Positions 32,301 to 46,584 of a stretch of DNA of 64,000 nucleotides are shown here, in pieces. The notes below the pieces were generated by a model. The model ran no database searches. It was not told the origin of the DNA and was given only the letters and a program-made list of their open reading frames with translations. A program made the translations under genes and the position numbers. The stretch's first letter is position 1, and each line of letters opens with the position of its first letter. The DNA lies in contig CM038923.1 in assembly GCA_021904315.1 (NCBI GenBank), positions 4,340,001 to 4,404,000 on the forward strand, read 5' to 3'. This DNA comes from Sphagnum magellanicum. Its lineage: Eukaryota > Streptophyta > Sphagnopsida > Sphagnales > Sphagnaceae.

Positions 32301-34631
32301 TAGAAACACCGTTTGTTATAGTTGCATCTCTAGGTTCTGAATCAGTGTTTTCTTTTTTTCCTTGAATTTGTTTTGTTGGCCTTGCCTTGTAAGGCAAGGA
32401 TATTGTGTTGAGAATCATTATAGAGTATAGTAACTTCCAGGGATTTTGCCCCCTATCAACTAGGTGAGGTGATTCATCCTAATTTGGTTGTAAGAAATTC
32501 ACGTTCATCTTTTGACATTTGTTTTCTCTGTTAGCTCCTTAAATGTGCACCCAATTCAATTGACTTTGTCACCAATCCATAACCAGAAAACTAAATATGA
32601 AAATACTTTTTCCAAAAATGGTTATGACACCCATCATACACAGAAAATTATGTAATTTTTTCAAAATGTGACAATGTGATTGAAAACATTCAAATACACA
32701 TGCCATGAAGGTCTTTGTATTTTGGTTTGAAATTTTACACAAATGTGAAAAATAAATATGAAAAGAGAATATTTAATCACTTTTTTTTTGAGAAAAAAGT
32801 CATTAGATTTGCAAAAAATTGAAACTTATTGGTTTTGGTTTGGTAACAAATTTAATGTTTTAATAGGTTCCTAAAACATGTCATCATTTAATGTGATATC
32901 CTTTTTGGGTTCTTCATAACTAATGTGATGTTTAAAAGAAAAAAAAAATCATTAATTTTTTTCTTTTACAACAACATGATGTACAATAAAATATATTTCT
33001 TATTTATTTTTCCCCTAGCTATGACCAATTTATCATAAATATCAATTTTTGATATTAAATTAATAGCAGGGCCATTGTGTATAACACACCTTGTTTAGTT
33101 AGTGGATTTTTTAAAAAAAAATTGGAATAAAATTTCTAAGTTTTGGAAAAGATGCCAAATGTTTTAGAAAAAAATTGAAAAAAGCATGGAAAAAAACCCT
33201 AGTTCCAACCATTATAAGTATTACCTTTTAAGAAAAAAATCAAGGAATCCAAGTCCAAATTTAACTTTTCAAGGGTCAAAGTATCTCCATCCATTCCCCT
33301 ATTTTGGCTTATGCTGGTGTTTATCACATCCAACATAAAGTGTTAATTGCCCTTTGAATTTGAAGGAATACTAAAAATTTACCAGGGATTAAAATGATTA
33401 AAATTAGTGTGTGGTGGTTTTCTCTTTTGTGCCGATTCTGGTTTTTTTCAACACTTGAGAGAATTGATTTGGTTCTTTAAAAAAATTATTTTAGACTTAT
33501 GATAACCAATCAAGGTGTCATATTAAAAAAGACTTAAACCAATTCTCATATAGGGTGGTTTTCACGAATGTGATTATAGCTGGTTTTTATATTTGGTTTC
33601 CACAATTTGGATCTCAAATTTATGTTCATTTTTAAAAAACTCATAGTTAAAAAATAATTGAAAAGTAAAAACAAACTTGTGTAAAAAATCATGAAAATGT
33701 TACACAATTTTTTCTATAATAAACTACATTTCCAAAATCTCATCCCTTTTAAATGTTCTTTCAAATTCCACCAACTCTTTTAATTCTATATCAATTTTAA
33801 TTAGTTCCAATAAATTAAAAATATGTTTACAACCAATCCTAGGGTCATTGAGCCAATTTGTTTTTACATAATTTTTTTTTAAAAAAATTATCTAATTGTA
33901 GACGACATCTCCTAAAATTAATAATTATTTTCACCCAAAAAAATCCATTCAGTGTCAATTTATGAACCAACAATGCCTAAGATTTAATGGCAAGGAATTC
34001 AACTATTGGAAACAAAACTTCATGTTTCTTCCACCATTGAAAAGGATATTTGATATCTTTTGCATCCACTTAAACCTTTTGAAAATCAAAAGTTCCCTAT
34101 TGACAAGCTACTTTGCTAATTCATAATTTGTGCATGTTGTCATCTCAAAAATCCCCAAACCACATCATCAACACCTTGGTCAACAACGACATTTTCAAAT
34201 CGGGGGTGCAAATGATGAATGGTTTTTCTCTCATATTTTTCAACAATGGCCTTGTCTTGTTCAACCTAATTAATGAGGACATTAAATGTAAGATCCCAGA
34301 TCAAAGACTACATGTTATGAGCCTTCTTTTCTTCATATTTTTTATAAAAAAAACTAAAACACCACAAACCTCTTTTTTAATATTAGAAGCCGAAAAACCT
34401 AACTTAATAACAACAATGGATTCCTTTCCCATAAAATTATCAAAAGAAACTGAAATTATATATATATAAATTTCAAACAAATGGAATCTAAGGGGACACT
34501 TCATGTTATTTTTGTGATTTATGTGCACCAAACAACTAGGGGGCGGGGGGGGGGGGGCAAATTAGGTTCTGAATTTATATTTTCCCCCACTTTATTATTA
34601 TCTGTTTTTTTAATATGCATATATTTTAGCC

Positions 34632-34667
<36 letters not shown>

Positions 34668-37299
34668 TATATAATTTCAATACCCTATATTAATTTATAA
34701 TTTGAATTAAAAAAAAAGTTGGAGCTAAAAAAGTTTGCTTGTGTACTCTTTGAAATCCTAAATCCAAAAATCCCTTTAACCATTCTAATACAAAAAAAAT
34801 AAATAGAAGCCTATGTTTAAACCTTCAAAAGTATATATATTATTGTGGGAAGATTCAGTCACCTCCTTGTAACCCTAAAATTTAAAACCCTAAATGTTAG
34901 ACTTAAACATTTAAGTTGTTCTTTTCCATGCTCACTTACTTTTTTGTCTTAAACCCAAACTTAAACTAACTTATTGACCTTATAATCACCCTATACAATT
35001 AATTAAAAATTTATTTCACAATAATTGAACCAAATAAAAACTAATGCCTTAAATATTTAATGCACACATTTTTTTCTATTTTTTCTATTTTTTATAATAT
35101 TAAATACCTACACATACCCTATATTAATTATAATTTTATTTCGAAATATATACAACCCTATTTTGAGCTAATTAACTTATAATTTTTACTTGACAACCAA
35201 TATATTGCACCCTATATTTTTACCCATGTATTTTCTACTTAATTTGAGTAATGTCCCCCACACCCCCCCCCCCCCCCCCCCTCCCCACCCCAAAAAAAAT
35301 TGAAATGGCAAAATTTAAAACATCAATTAACGACCAATGATTTCTAAATTAATTAAGAACACAAGCAGACATAATAGGGGATGTGTCATGTCGAAGGAGA
35401 AGGCATTCATGTAATCATCCTAACAACAATCTACCTACTATAACAAAAAACAATAAATTTTTGAAATTGCAATGCTTTCTAAAAAAGATAATTTTGTTGG
35501 AAAATCTAGAAAAAATAATATAAAATTGTTAAAATTTACTACTAATTGGAACTAATTTTAAAAATTAAAACATATATATTTCTCACTTCAACAATACATT
35601 AGATTAAAAAATTACTTTGTTTTCATTGGAATATTCAACTTCCTTGGGGTCAAACCAAATTCAACACATGCCTTGTTCCACTCTTGTCAACCTTTCTTAA
35701 ATTTTTTGGGCCAAAGTTATACACTTTTGCACACCTTCTATCATATGCCAAGTCTTTATAAAAAAATTTATCGATTGTAGCATATTGAGAGGCCCTGGAA
35801 AATGCATGCCAAAAGGAAGTGCCTTGATAACTTTTCCAAACCTAAAATGTCATAATTTACAAATTTAATGTAATAGTCATTGTGTTTAAGTTAGATCCCT
35901 TATCTTCCACATAAGCAATAATAATCTTTTTTCAAGTTATATATTTTTGATAATTTAATCAAGTTTTTGCAACTTAAAAAAGATCAATTGTATCATGTTT
36001 TGGTTGCTAATTAGTTATTAAAAAGTTAATCACATGGGCAAATATGTCATGAACACCTTTTGACATCCAAAAGCTTGTTGTTGCATAATTACATTATGTC
36101 AAAGCTAATGAAACATATAATTGTTTAGTTTTTCCACTAATTCAAAGAGCATTTTTTACGAAAATTGTTTTATGGAAGGAAAAACAAGTCTTAGGCACAA
36201 ATGTAAACATAAGTGCTTCATCCATAGATTTTACACAAATTGTATGGGGATATGATTTCTAATAATCAATAAGCCCATATCCTCAAAATTTTATTTTTTT
36301 TGCATATGATATTTTGGGAAAGATTTTTGGCAGCAAAAACATTGACAATTGCACTACTAGCTAGATTTGATCTCTTTTTGCAATTTGTTTTTCCAATTCT
36401 CCTTTCAATGGATTGTTCACTTCATTTTCAAACATTTTTGTAATAATAAAATAGTTTACCTTCACATTTTTTCAATGATGTTATTCCATTTGTTGTATTG
36501 TATAAGATTAAACCTTTCTTTGTTTGAGTTTTAGGGTTACAAAACAAGACAAAACTATTGTAACAAAAAATATGCTTCATGATTTGAGGGCATTCACATC
36601 AACATCTTTGTTATCATTCACCAAAAAAAAACCCCAACATAAAGAATTTCTACCATTAGATTTTCAAGTTGGTTTTTTGAACATGCAATCTTCATATGTT
36701 TTCTTTCATTTTATTTTTTACTTTCTAGATTTTGGCTATTTTTTCTTTGAAGACTAAGGATTATTTCACATTCTTATGAACATTTTCCTTCCATTGCATC
36801 ATTCATGAATACTTCACATGCATTTTCACTTATCATATTTTCATTTTCAAAATATTAAACCATCTTCAATTTTTGTAAAAAAATGTAGTTTTGAAATGGA
36901 GAAATAAACCAAACAGATGTATGATAAACCAAAACACCAAAACTTGCCTTACAAGCTAACATGCAAGCATTATTAAAAATATTTATAAATTATTCAAAAA
37001 AAAATTCAATGTTTTTGCAAGTTATGCAAATAAAAGATGGTTACATTTCTATTCATGTTGTCTTCCTTTGAAAATTCCTATAAAAAAAACAATGAAATTG
37101 TTATTAGACAACAAAAAAAAACTTTTTGACGAAAACAAGAAATTAAAAATAAAACGAAAAACATAAAACAAATGAAAACAAATGGAAAAAAAACTATTTT
37201 AAAATTTTAAAAACAAAAAATAGAAAGATTTTTTATTTTATTTTTTGTTTTTTTATTGTAGAGGAATTATTCCACTTACACAAAGCAATGGCCAAGGGC
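32301..37299. other. Strongly AT-rich spacer with simple repeats
   Basis: The DNA is dominated by A/T runs. Notable simple sequences are a G run at about 34541-34557, an (AT)n microsatellite at 34633-34664 and a C run at about 35264-35281. Frames of up to 118 codons (34113-34469) are Lys/Phe/Ile-rich products of composition with no domain. Confidence 0.6.
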
Positions 37300-37359
37300 G
37301 GTACCTCACTGTGGCACATGCAATATAATGAAGTAGTAGCACCACCAATAATGTGATAG

Positions 37360-37990
37360 ACTAATAACAACACCAACATTATTGGGTGGAAATGATGATG
37401 GTGGGTACTTAGTAATGAAAGGTGTACATAACATAACATACCATTAATGCACCACCTGCAAGGCAATGGCGATGGGGTAGTACTTCACCAAAACACATGC
37501 AATGAAAATAACAACACAAGGGGGAATGGTTCAAGCAAATATCTGAAAGTGTGATGAACAATGTTAGCAACATAACAAATTAGTAACAACACCAACAATG
37601 CAACGAATCAACATTAACAACAACAATAAATACAACATGATGCACAATAACAACATTAACAAACACCAACAACGTGACGCACCAGCAATGTGACCAACCA
37701 ACACCAACACCAACAACATGATACATTAGTAGTAGAACTAACAATGTGATGAATGGTGAACCAACACCAACATTAGCAACACAATGGACGAACAAAAACA
37801 CCAAAAATGTAATGGACCAACAACAACACTAACAATATGACAAACCAATAACAACACAAGTAGCATGATAGACTAACACCACCATTAGCAACACGATGAA
37901 ACAACATAAAGAAACAATGCAAATGAACAACTCAAAATAACAACACAAAGAAGCAATGTGAGAGAACAATGCAAAGGAATAACACAAGAA
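37360..37990 (-). repeat. AAC/ACC-rich minisatellite beside a TATA-like motif
   Basis: Phrases like AACAACACCAACAATGTGATGAAC recur with a drifting 20-30-bp period. On the minus strand the array begins about 60 bp downstream of TATATAAAAACCCC (complement of about 38032-38045). That layout, TATA box then GTTGTT-rich leader, resembles the Gypsy LTR and leader of this window, but I see no homology in LTR or coding sequence. Confidence 0.65.
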
Positions 37991-38049
37991 GAAAAAAATC
38001 ATAATCGTGATTAGGAAACGCTAACCCCAAAGGGGTTTTTATATATTTG

Positions 38050-40520
38050 GGCACCACCTACACTTCCCACTTAACAACTAACCTAATTTAATTACTAACC
38101 TATACCCTAAACTCACTTAATTTAACTACTAACATGAAAATTACATTCTAGTTTTTCATATAATTGATTCAATTTTCAATTTTTTTTTTTTAAAGAACAA
38201 GTTTTCATTTGAGTGAAAATTGTCAATTTAATTTTCAAACTTGTTATCACCAAATGTGATAGCAATTGGTTTTCATAACGAAAACTAGTTTGAGAATTAA
38301 AGGTCCCATTCATAACCACTGAACACTCATTAAAACATTTTTTGAAGGACAATACAACTCCAAATTTAAGCTTTGAGTATACACCTTCTTCCAAAGGTGG
38401 GTATAAGTAAACAAGCGAAAGCACATTAAAGGTGAATCACTTTTGTTCAAAAAAAGTGATGTACAATAAGTATTATAATATGTAGTAAACTAAAATTTTG
38501 ATGACATCCTTTGGTTATCCTAAACACAAGTAAAAACTTTAGAATTTGCACAGTAACATTTTTGAACTCAAAGTTCATTTTGAGTCAAAACTAATTTTGA
38601 TACAATGGTTAGATGAGGAGGATTGGATAAAATCAATGTACATAGAGCATATAACTTCTAATTTTTAGTGGCCATAGGGCTCATGTTTATGATTCATGAA
38701 ACATTACCAAACAATTTTTTTTTGGAAATAATGCTATGTTGATCTATAAAGTCTCCTCCTCTTTGATGTGGTAGTGGGTTTTCCTTAAAAATAAGATGTT
38801 ATTATGCATTCATTATTAAACAAATGAAAAAAAACACATTTTTTGAATGGAATATCATTCAAAAACTTTAAATTTCTAAATTGTCTTAGATTTAATTGAT
38901 GTATATCAATATCATACACCATAAAAAATTCACTGAAGAATTCCATCCACAACCCTAGTTTTGAAATATATATTCAAAATTTCAAATTCTATTATAAGTA
39001 TTATTTTGTCACGAATATATTCCATACATTCAAATTCTTCAATATTTGTTGAATTTTTCAAAATAATTGATTAGATGAAGTCTAAAACTAATCAAATATA
39101 TTTAAAACAAGCAAAAAAATCCTAGATGTGATGTTCATACATTACCAACAAAATTAAGTGTAGAAGGATTATACATGACTATAATTTGGGGGGGGCTTAA
39201 TGTGCTTCAACCAAATTGATAGGTGTGTAACAAGGTTGTATGTCTAACATCATTTCTAGGGGAAAATGATGGAATTTCCCTCCCCCCCCCCCCCCCTTTT
39301 TTTTTTTCCAATTTTGATTTTTCGAATCAATAATACAACATTTCACAAAAATTTAATACTTTAGTTCCTTTTTGGTAGCACAACATTGGGATGAAAAAGG
39401 ACTTGAAATGTGGTTTAAGCTTTGAAGTAATTTGTTTTCAATTTGATGATGTAACCAAATTAGTAACCATCAAGAAAATCATTCAGCCAAATTTGGCCAT
39501 AGACCAAATATGAAAGTATGAAAATTTAAAAATCCTTTATATTTTGGCTACTTGTTCAAACTTGTTGTAAAAATTAGCAAATTAGGTCCATAATTTTCAC
39601 AATTGAAATATTTCATCTGTGTCAAAATCATATTTTCCAATTCCAAAAAAAAGAGAAATTTTCCTTAAAAAAAATCGAATATTTATTAAAAAATTAATCT
39701 AAAAATACAAATTTCCAAATATAATAGTGAAGCATATTAACACACGTTGAACATTTCCACCCTTAAGGCAGATAACACTTTTATATTTTACAAATGGTGG
39801 GGTTGTAAAAGGCTAGGGTACAAGGTTGGCATCGAACATTTTTCACATCCACATCCATACATGTCACCTCATGATGTTATGATGCTTCTTTTCCTTCCTT
39901 AGGGGTGAAAACACAATTGAATATACATTTTATGATCCTTGTCAAGAAAAATGTAAATTAAAATAGTCATAAACTAAGCCTTAACATATTAAATTTTAAA
40001 ATATTATTTATTTCAATGATCAATATGAACATGTTCTTTGAATTTATATTAATGACATTGAAAAATCACATGTTTAAAACAAATTTAGATATATATTTCA
40101 AAAATATAAATTAAATATCTTATTTTGTAGGTTGTTTAAATAAACATAATAAACAAACAAGTAGAGATGAAATATTGGATTAAAAAAACTTTCTTGGTTA
40201 ATGCCACTTAAAATTTATTTATGCATTTTCAATTTCCAAAGTAAAAGTAATAATATATTAGTATTTTAATGTAAAATTATTTTCAACACAATTCCACCAA
40301 TCAATTTCAAAAAATGCTTTTGATTTATTTTTAGTTTATTAAAGTTTTTCAAACGTTATATAAAACATACTATAAACTGAATATTTAACACCACAATGGT
40401 TTGACAAAGATTGAAAAGGTTTTGACTCTTTTTTTTTGCATTAATGTGTAAAAATACAATTACAACTTCATGGACTACTTTTTGTGTATATTTGATTGTG
40501 CTTTCACCTTTAGTCATTGA
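38050..40520. other. AT-rich spacer without a recognisable gene
   Basis: Only short frames are present. A C run followed by a T run lies at about 39281-39308. No transposon ends or RNA genes are seen. Confidence 0.55.
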
Positions 40521-40880
40521 TCAAACAATGAGAAGAAAATGACAACAACAGTTGTTGTTGTCCTCTTTGTGGCAAAGCAAGGTTAAAAAAAAATGATGGC
40601 AAGAATGCCATCGTCTTTTTCTCAAACAATGAGAAGATAAAGATGAAGGTAGCTGTTGTCATCCTTTTTGTAGCAAAGCAAGGAAAAAAAAAGATGATGA
40701 CAAGAATGCCATCGTCTTCTTCTTCTCAAACATTGAGAAGAAGAAGACAACGATAGTTGTTGTCATCCTCTTTGCAGCAAAGTAAGGAAAAAAAAAGATG
40801 ATGGCAAGAATGCCATCATCTTCTTCTTCTCAAACAATGAGCAAAAGAAGACGATGATATTTGTCATCATCTTCTTCACA
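40521..40880. repeat. ~104-bp tandem repeat with two palindromes per unit
   Basis: The phrase TCAAACAATGAG starts at 40521, 40622, 40726 and 40830, giving about 3.4 units of 101-104 bp. Each unit has two inverted repeats: one around GTTGTTGTC/GACAACAAC and one around GATGGCA-AGAA-TGCCATC. An A run separates them. Confidence 0.85.
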
Positions 40881-43800
40881 ACAAAAAAAAAAAGATTGAA
40901 ACTTTAAAAAAGAAGGAGAAGGGGAGAGCTTACCTTCAGCTCAAGCGTCTGCCATTGGGTTGAAGCTCCAAACTCCTTTGCGTCACCACTTTCCTAAGCT
41001 CCCTTGTGTCTCAATGTTCCTAAGCTTGCCTCAAAGCTTTGGCGATGGAGGTGAGAAGAAGGAAGCTAAACCTAAGGGAGAGAAAATGAATTTAGGTTTA
41101 GGAGGGGAGGGGGTAGGTAGGTAGGAGGGGAAAACTTTGGGGCAGAGAAGATGGCTGAAAAAACCCTGGGCAGGGGAAAAGGAAAATAAAAATGCCCTAC
41201 TTGGATGTGTTTGGGTTCATCCCCCAAAACGGCTTGAACAGCCTCATCCTGAACTGGTGCACTGGTGGCTGCTGGTTCACTCCAGCCATATTGAAGAGTC
41301 TTTGCAAGAGTGAAATAACATCAAAGGTAGCATTCATTGGCTTCTCAGATTCCTGATTGCCCAAACATTCGGCAAGCTTCGGCATTCAATGGAGTTGGGT
41401 CCTTGCACTGTAGGCTAGACTATGCAAGCCCCCTGATAGAACACTTCAAGGATTCAGAGTTAAGACAACTTGACAAGGCCATGCTGGCAGGTCCCTGATA
41501 GAACACGCAAAGGTTCCGCAGATTTTCGACGTGTCTTAAAGGCCAGAATGCACTCCCTTGGTTGCATTCTCTACTACTTAGCAACTACTTTCAAGGCCTT
41601 TTGCAACTTGTAATGAGCCAGAGGGAATTTAGCACCCACCATTGCACCATGAAAGATGGATTGTAAGTGGTCAGGGAACAATTTTCTGTTGGGTTCCAGT
41701 TCCATAGCCATAGTAGTTAGCTCAGTTGCTTTTTTAACTACTAAATGTAGATTGTGGAAGCCATCTCCATATCTTGTAATCACCTGTTTTCCTACATATC
41801 TACCTATATATTGGACCTACTTCTTACAGAATGGGGTTACGAAGGAGAAATCAGATATTGACTCAGTGGAGGTTCATCCACAATTGAGTCATGAAAGTCA
41901 GCCAGTGGATGGTGGACTGGTGGCCCATGGGTGCTAGTTCACTCTGGCCCTGGTAGACTTACTACAATATAAAGATCTGCGCCCATGATTTTTGTAGTGT
42001 AGTTAGAGGGCATATTACAGAGTGAAAATTGCCTTTGCCAATGTGGGCAAATTTGAAAAATGTAATGGCTACTTATGCAGGTGTTTACTTTCTCCAAACG
42101 TCTGTTTTCTGTTTTTTTCCTCCACTGGGTATCATGGAACAACAATATTAAAAAGTAAAAATCAATGCACGTCTTTATGCCGGGGGAGGACCATGGGTCC
42201 TTATTGCAGATGGTACAAAAGTACTGTCTGCTTCTTTTGTCCCTGATTGCCCAATTGCCTGACACAAATTTTGTGTCTTACCATACACGCTACTATGCCG
42301 CTCAGTGTTTGTTACACACCCAACATGTGCATAACAGGAACCAAACCTTTTTTTTTGTCTGGGCACCATCCATCTATTTCTCAAAAAGATGGATAAAACC
42401 ACGGGCAGATGAGAAAAAGAAGAAGAAGAAGCAGAAGACAGTATTTTTGTAGTGTCTGCAATAAGGACCAATTGCCAATTTAACATCCTTCCTTGGGAAA
42501 GCCCCTGGCATACGGCTTTTACCTTTCACATCTATCTATGAAGGAAGGTAGTTTTTTTCTTTTGTAGTTATGAGATACACTGAACCGGGATGCTTCAGAT
42601 CAAGTTCTTGATGTCTTTGAAAAGCTCTCGATGAGGAGCGGTGCATGGGCTTGGTTCCATGACGTTTCGACTTGCAGTGCAAAAGTTCTTGAATATTGAA
42701 TGATTTCTTCATTGAAAATTAAATTAAATCGTAGCTGGAATTTTCAGATGAATTGGAATGTGCCTTTGGTGTTGTTGGGAAGATCTTGATGAGCAAGATT
42801 TATGGAATTTGTTTGGTAAGATTTGGATTCAGAATGGGGGAGATATTTATTTTTAAGTCATTTCTGCCACTGAAAATTCAAATAAATTTTAAAAAACCAG
42901 GTTTTGGAAGGAAAAATCAGTTGAGGATGTGGTAACACTTGGGCCAACAGGACAGGCCACATTAGTACATATGATATCAGCTAATTCATTACATACAATA
43001 GTCCATGAGGTTGGAAAGACAATAAAACTCTATAAGAAATTCTGCCGTAAATGATTAAAAATATGCCTATGACTGTTGTCAATGCTTGATGCCTGGATGA
43101 GGTACCACCCAGTGTTGAAGGCAATTAGGGAAGCTATCATTTTATTAGCCATTCTATTTACATTCTATTCATCCCCAGAACTATTGTATCCATGTTCACA
43201 CATAAGTAATTGGTGGAATCAGAATGATATGATTTGTGCAATATACCCATTAGCTACATTCAACTCTTTTGGTCATATTCATTTTCCATTGACAAGATTT
43301 TGCCTACTTAAGTATCTAGAGTAATGTAGTGTTGAGTAAAATTTTCTATGACTGTAAAGCTAACAGAATCCCTTCCATAATACAGATGGAAAGGCATGTA
43401 TGTATGTATGTATGTATCTGTCTTCAAAAAGAAATTTAATACAAGCTGAGAAAATAATAATTACACAACTTTGATGACACTATATAAACTTCCAGTTGTG
43501 GGTGTGTCATGAAGAAAAGAGGCAAAGTCATGAAGGGGAGAAGGATAAAAAAACCTTTGTGTACATCATCACCATACTTGATTTAATAAGTTACAATCAG
43601 GCAAAACAATCTCATTGCAGGTAGGGAGGGAGGACAATTACAGATGTACTAAACAAGATGGTGGTATGCACCGTATATGTCCATACATACAGGTCCCAAA
43701 CAGCCAGGTATCTGAGCGTTAAGTACGCACAATTATTGTGGTATCGAAACATTTTGATGTCAGAGTGTTGCAAGAACGATTCAAGTACTTACATGATTCC

Positions 43801-44147
43801 ATTCTCATAACCATCCTTGGTGAGAATCTGGACACTCTGATTGGCTGTCAGGTTGCAAGTTACAAACCATAACCTTCTATCTCCATTTCATTAGTGACCT
43901 ACTAGTTAGCACAAGCTATTGCTCTGGGCTCTCATTGGTCCAATGATTCTTTAAACCTTAGCTGCTTGGATGAAGATTTCATACCCTCACTTTACATGGA
44001 TGAAAGGAGGGCATCTTGATTTGTACAAGGGATGAGTATGTCTGGTAACTGGCTTGAGCACGCTGGTTACCATGATCAACACTCCAGCTCCCCAACATTT
44101 CACTGTAACCTGTGTGCTGTTGCCTCTTACCTAGTCCGTATACTATG

Positions 44148-44198
44148 TGATACTATATGATGTCTCTTCGGAGACATCTGATGTGATACTATATGATG
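44148..44198 (+). repeat. TTCG hairpin flanked by a direct repeat
   Basis: GATGTCTC at 44159-44166 and GAGACATC at 44171-44178 form a perfect 8-bp stem around TTCG, closed by C-G. In RNA this would be the very stable UUCG tetraloop. The phrase GTGATACTATATGATG flanks it on both sides (44148 and 44183). Confidence 0.8.
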
Positions 44199-46435
44199 GG
44201 CTTGTGACTTCCTGCACTAACCTATTAGCTTAGGCTAGCTTTTGATGGTTGAGGCTTAAGCCAGAGTGAACCAGCACCCACCAGTTCACCATACAGGATG
44301 ATTAGAGTGTGGACAGGAAACAGATTTCCATCATGTTACCATTGCACTAACCATCAAATTGTTTCTACCTACCAAGTAGCCACCAAGTGCTTTACCTGCT
44401 TAGATAGGAACCACTTACACTCATACTTACCTATGATACTTTTAGGTCCAATTACATAGGTAGTTATCAGGTAGTGTGAGGTGAAAGTAGGAGGGCTTGT
44501 ATAAGATAGGTTACGAACGGACCACCTTTGTAACTAAAATTATGGTTAGTCAAGCAATGAGAACTGAGTCATAAGAGGCTTTCAATGGATGGTGCACTCC
44601 TGGGTGCAGGGTCACACAGCCCAGATGGATCCATGCTTGTATGTTACAGAGCAAATTGCCAGCCCATTACTCAAGTTCACCATAAATTTTCTGAGACCAC
44701 CACCCAAACATGGCAAAACATGCCAGCCATTCTTCCCTTTCCGGGCTCACAATGGCATCATTGCCATTAGATGGATTCCCACAAGGTACTAGAGATGGCC
44801 ATGAATGGCAGCTTTTGCGAGTAGACCCTTGTGAGGGTGCCCAAATCTGCTGTTCCCTGCCTCAGGGAACTCAATTGAACACAAGAAAATGCAAGGGAAC
44901 AAAAGCAGAACTGGCAATGATGTAGAACTGCCTGACAAAACAGTCACAGTGGGAGCTCGAATAGGCCTCCCTGCTGCAAACGTATTATGAAACATGCCTA
45001 GTCCGGGCCATTATGCTCAGTAAGGTGCCTGTGAGGAATTTGGGCAAACCCAGTAGGGCAAGCCAAAATTTCCCACATGCACCTTATAGGGCACATAATT
45101 GCCTGTAGCCAGCATGTTCCATAATGTAATGGTTCATAAAAGGCCACATGAAAACCATTATGTATTTTGAGATGACCTTCCATTTAACAGCCTTACTTGT
45201 GTTTTGAGAATGACTATGTATTGGTGAATTGAGCCCACAACCCACTTTTTGCATGGGGGGGGGGGGGGGCAGGGGGCAGTGACTAATAGAGGCCATAACT
45301 TGTATAGCGACTTCTGAGCTTTATTGTACTCATGCTTTTCTCCCGGGCTATGTTGGACTCATATTATGCTTCTGGGCTATATTGGACTCATGCTATGCAT
45401 AATGGCGCATGAAAATAAAAAGTGAACTCACATTAGTGTCACTGGAAATAATGTTAATAATAATGGGTCCTTTTTTCTATTTCTCTAGTATTGAATGGAA
45501 GTACCTTTTTCTCTTTTTGTTTCTTCCATTGTGCAGGAACAAAATGATTTTTTTGATTAAGGACGGGGGAGGGGGAGAGAAGGGAGACTACATGTATGCA
45601 TGCTTCCTATCAAGAAAGAAAAGGAGATTGTAGGGTCTTGGATTGCCCTGCTTCCAAGGTACTGTTTACTGTGGGTTCCTCATGTGTTGCTCATCTCAAT
45701 CATAAATGGCCAGAATCGGTGTTTTTTTTTTGGCAACAAATTTTGTCATTTTTTGATAGCAAATTTGAGAATTTTTGGCTACTGTAAACGTGACTACACT
45801 TCCTAATTTTTGGGGACAAAATTGCTAAATTTTCAATATAAAAAAACTGAAGAAAAAAATCTCTCACCAGGGCCCAGGATTGGTTCTCATTTTTCTGAAA
45901 ATGAAAAAAAAAAAGAGTATGGACCTGACGGAAAGTGGTTTCACATTACCAAATGCTTTTGCATTGCATTTCTAATTCACCCATATTGTCAAAAATAATT
46001 CAACAGTAGATGTGTCTCTATGGGCAGCATGGTGATCTGACCACCAGTTTCCATCCAACAACTCAGACTGCTTCCATGTATGTGGTGGGTGCGAGCTGTG
46101 ATTTATTTATTCACCATCCCTCTAACTTACTTTAGATTTTCAGGAGGAGACTGCAATGAAGCATTTGCTAATGAATTCATTATGATTTTTATTTATTTAT
46201 TGTTGTTGTTACTTTAGTTTTTGGCAAAGTTTAGTGGGTTTGAGGTAATGTTTAGAAACAATAGATTTCAGAAAAGGGTTCTGGCAGTAACAACTCCTAG
46301 TGGAACTCTGTTACCCATGCTTGTTGTTGAGAGTTGGCCTGCCAGCAAGAGTCTTATACTCTGGAGTTTTTGTCTTCAACCAAAAATAAATAATAAATAA
46401 AAAGTGCAAAAAATCAATTACTTATTTGAGGCTTA

Positions 46436-46584
46436 AAAAGCAAAATTGTTGAAACATTCCAAAAGCAGTTTGCTGTAAGCCTTTTCTTGGTTATCATATC
46501 TTGTAAAAAGCAAAATTGTTGAAACATTCCAAAACCAGTTACCAATATATTTGCTGTGAGCCTTTTCTTGGTTACCATATCTTG
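46436..46584 (+). repeat. Local tandem duplication, two ~70-80-bp units
   Basis: AAAAGCAAAATTGTTGAAAC with the following CATTCC and later CCTTTTCTTGGTTA-CATATCTTG occur twice in a row, at about 46436-46504 and 46505-46584. The second unit carries a short insertion, CCAATATAT. It is a recent local duplication in noncoding DNA. Confidence 0.85.

Noticed and set aside
41574-41783. 69-codon minus-strand frame with an amphipathic look
   Set aside because: I could not match it to a family, and flanking frames give no exon support.
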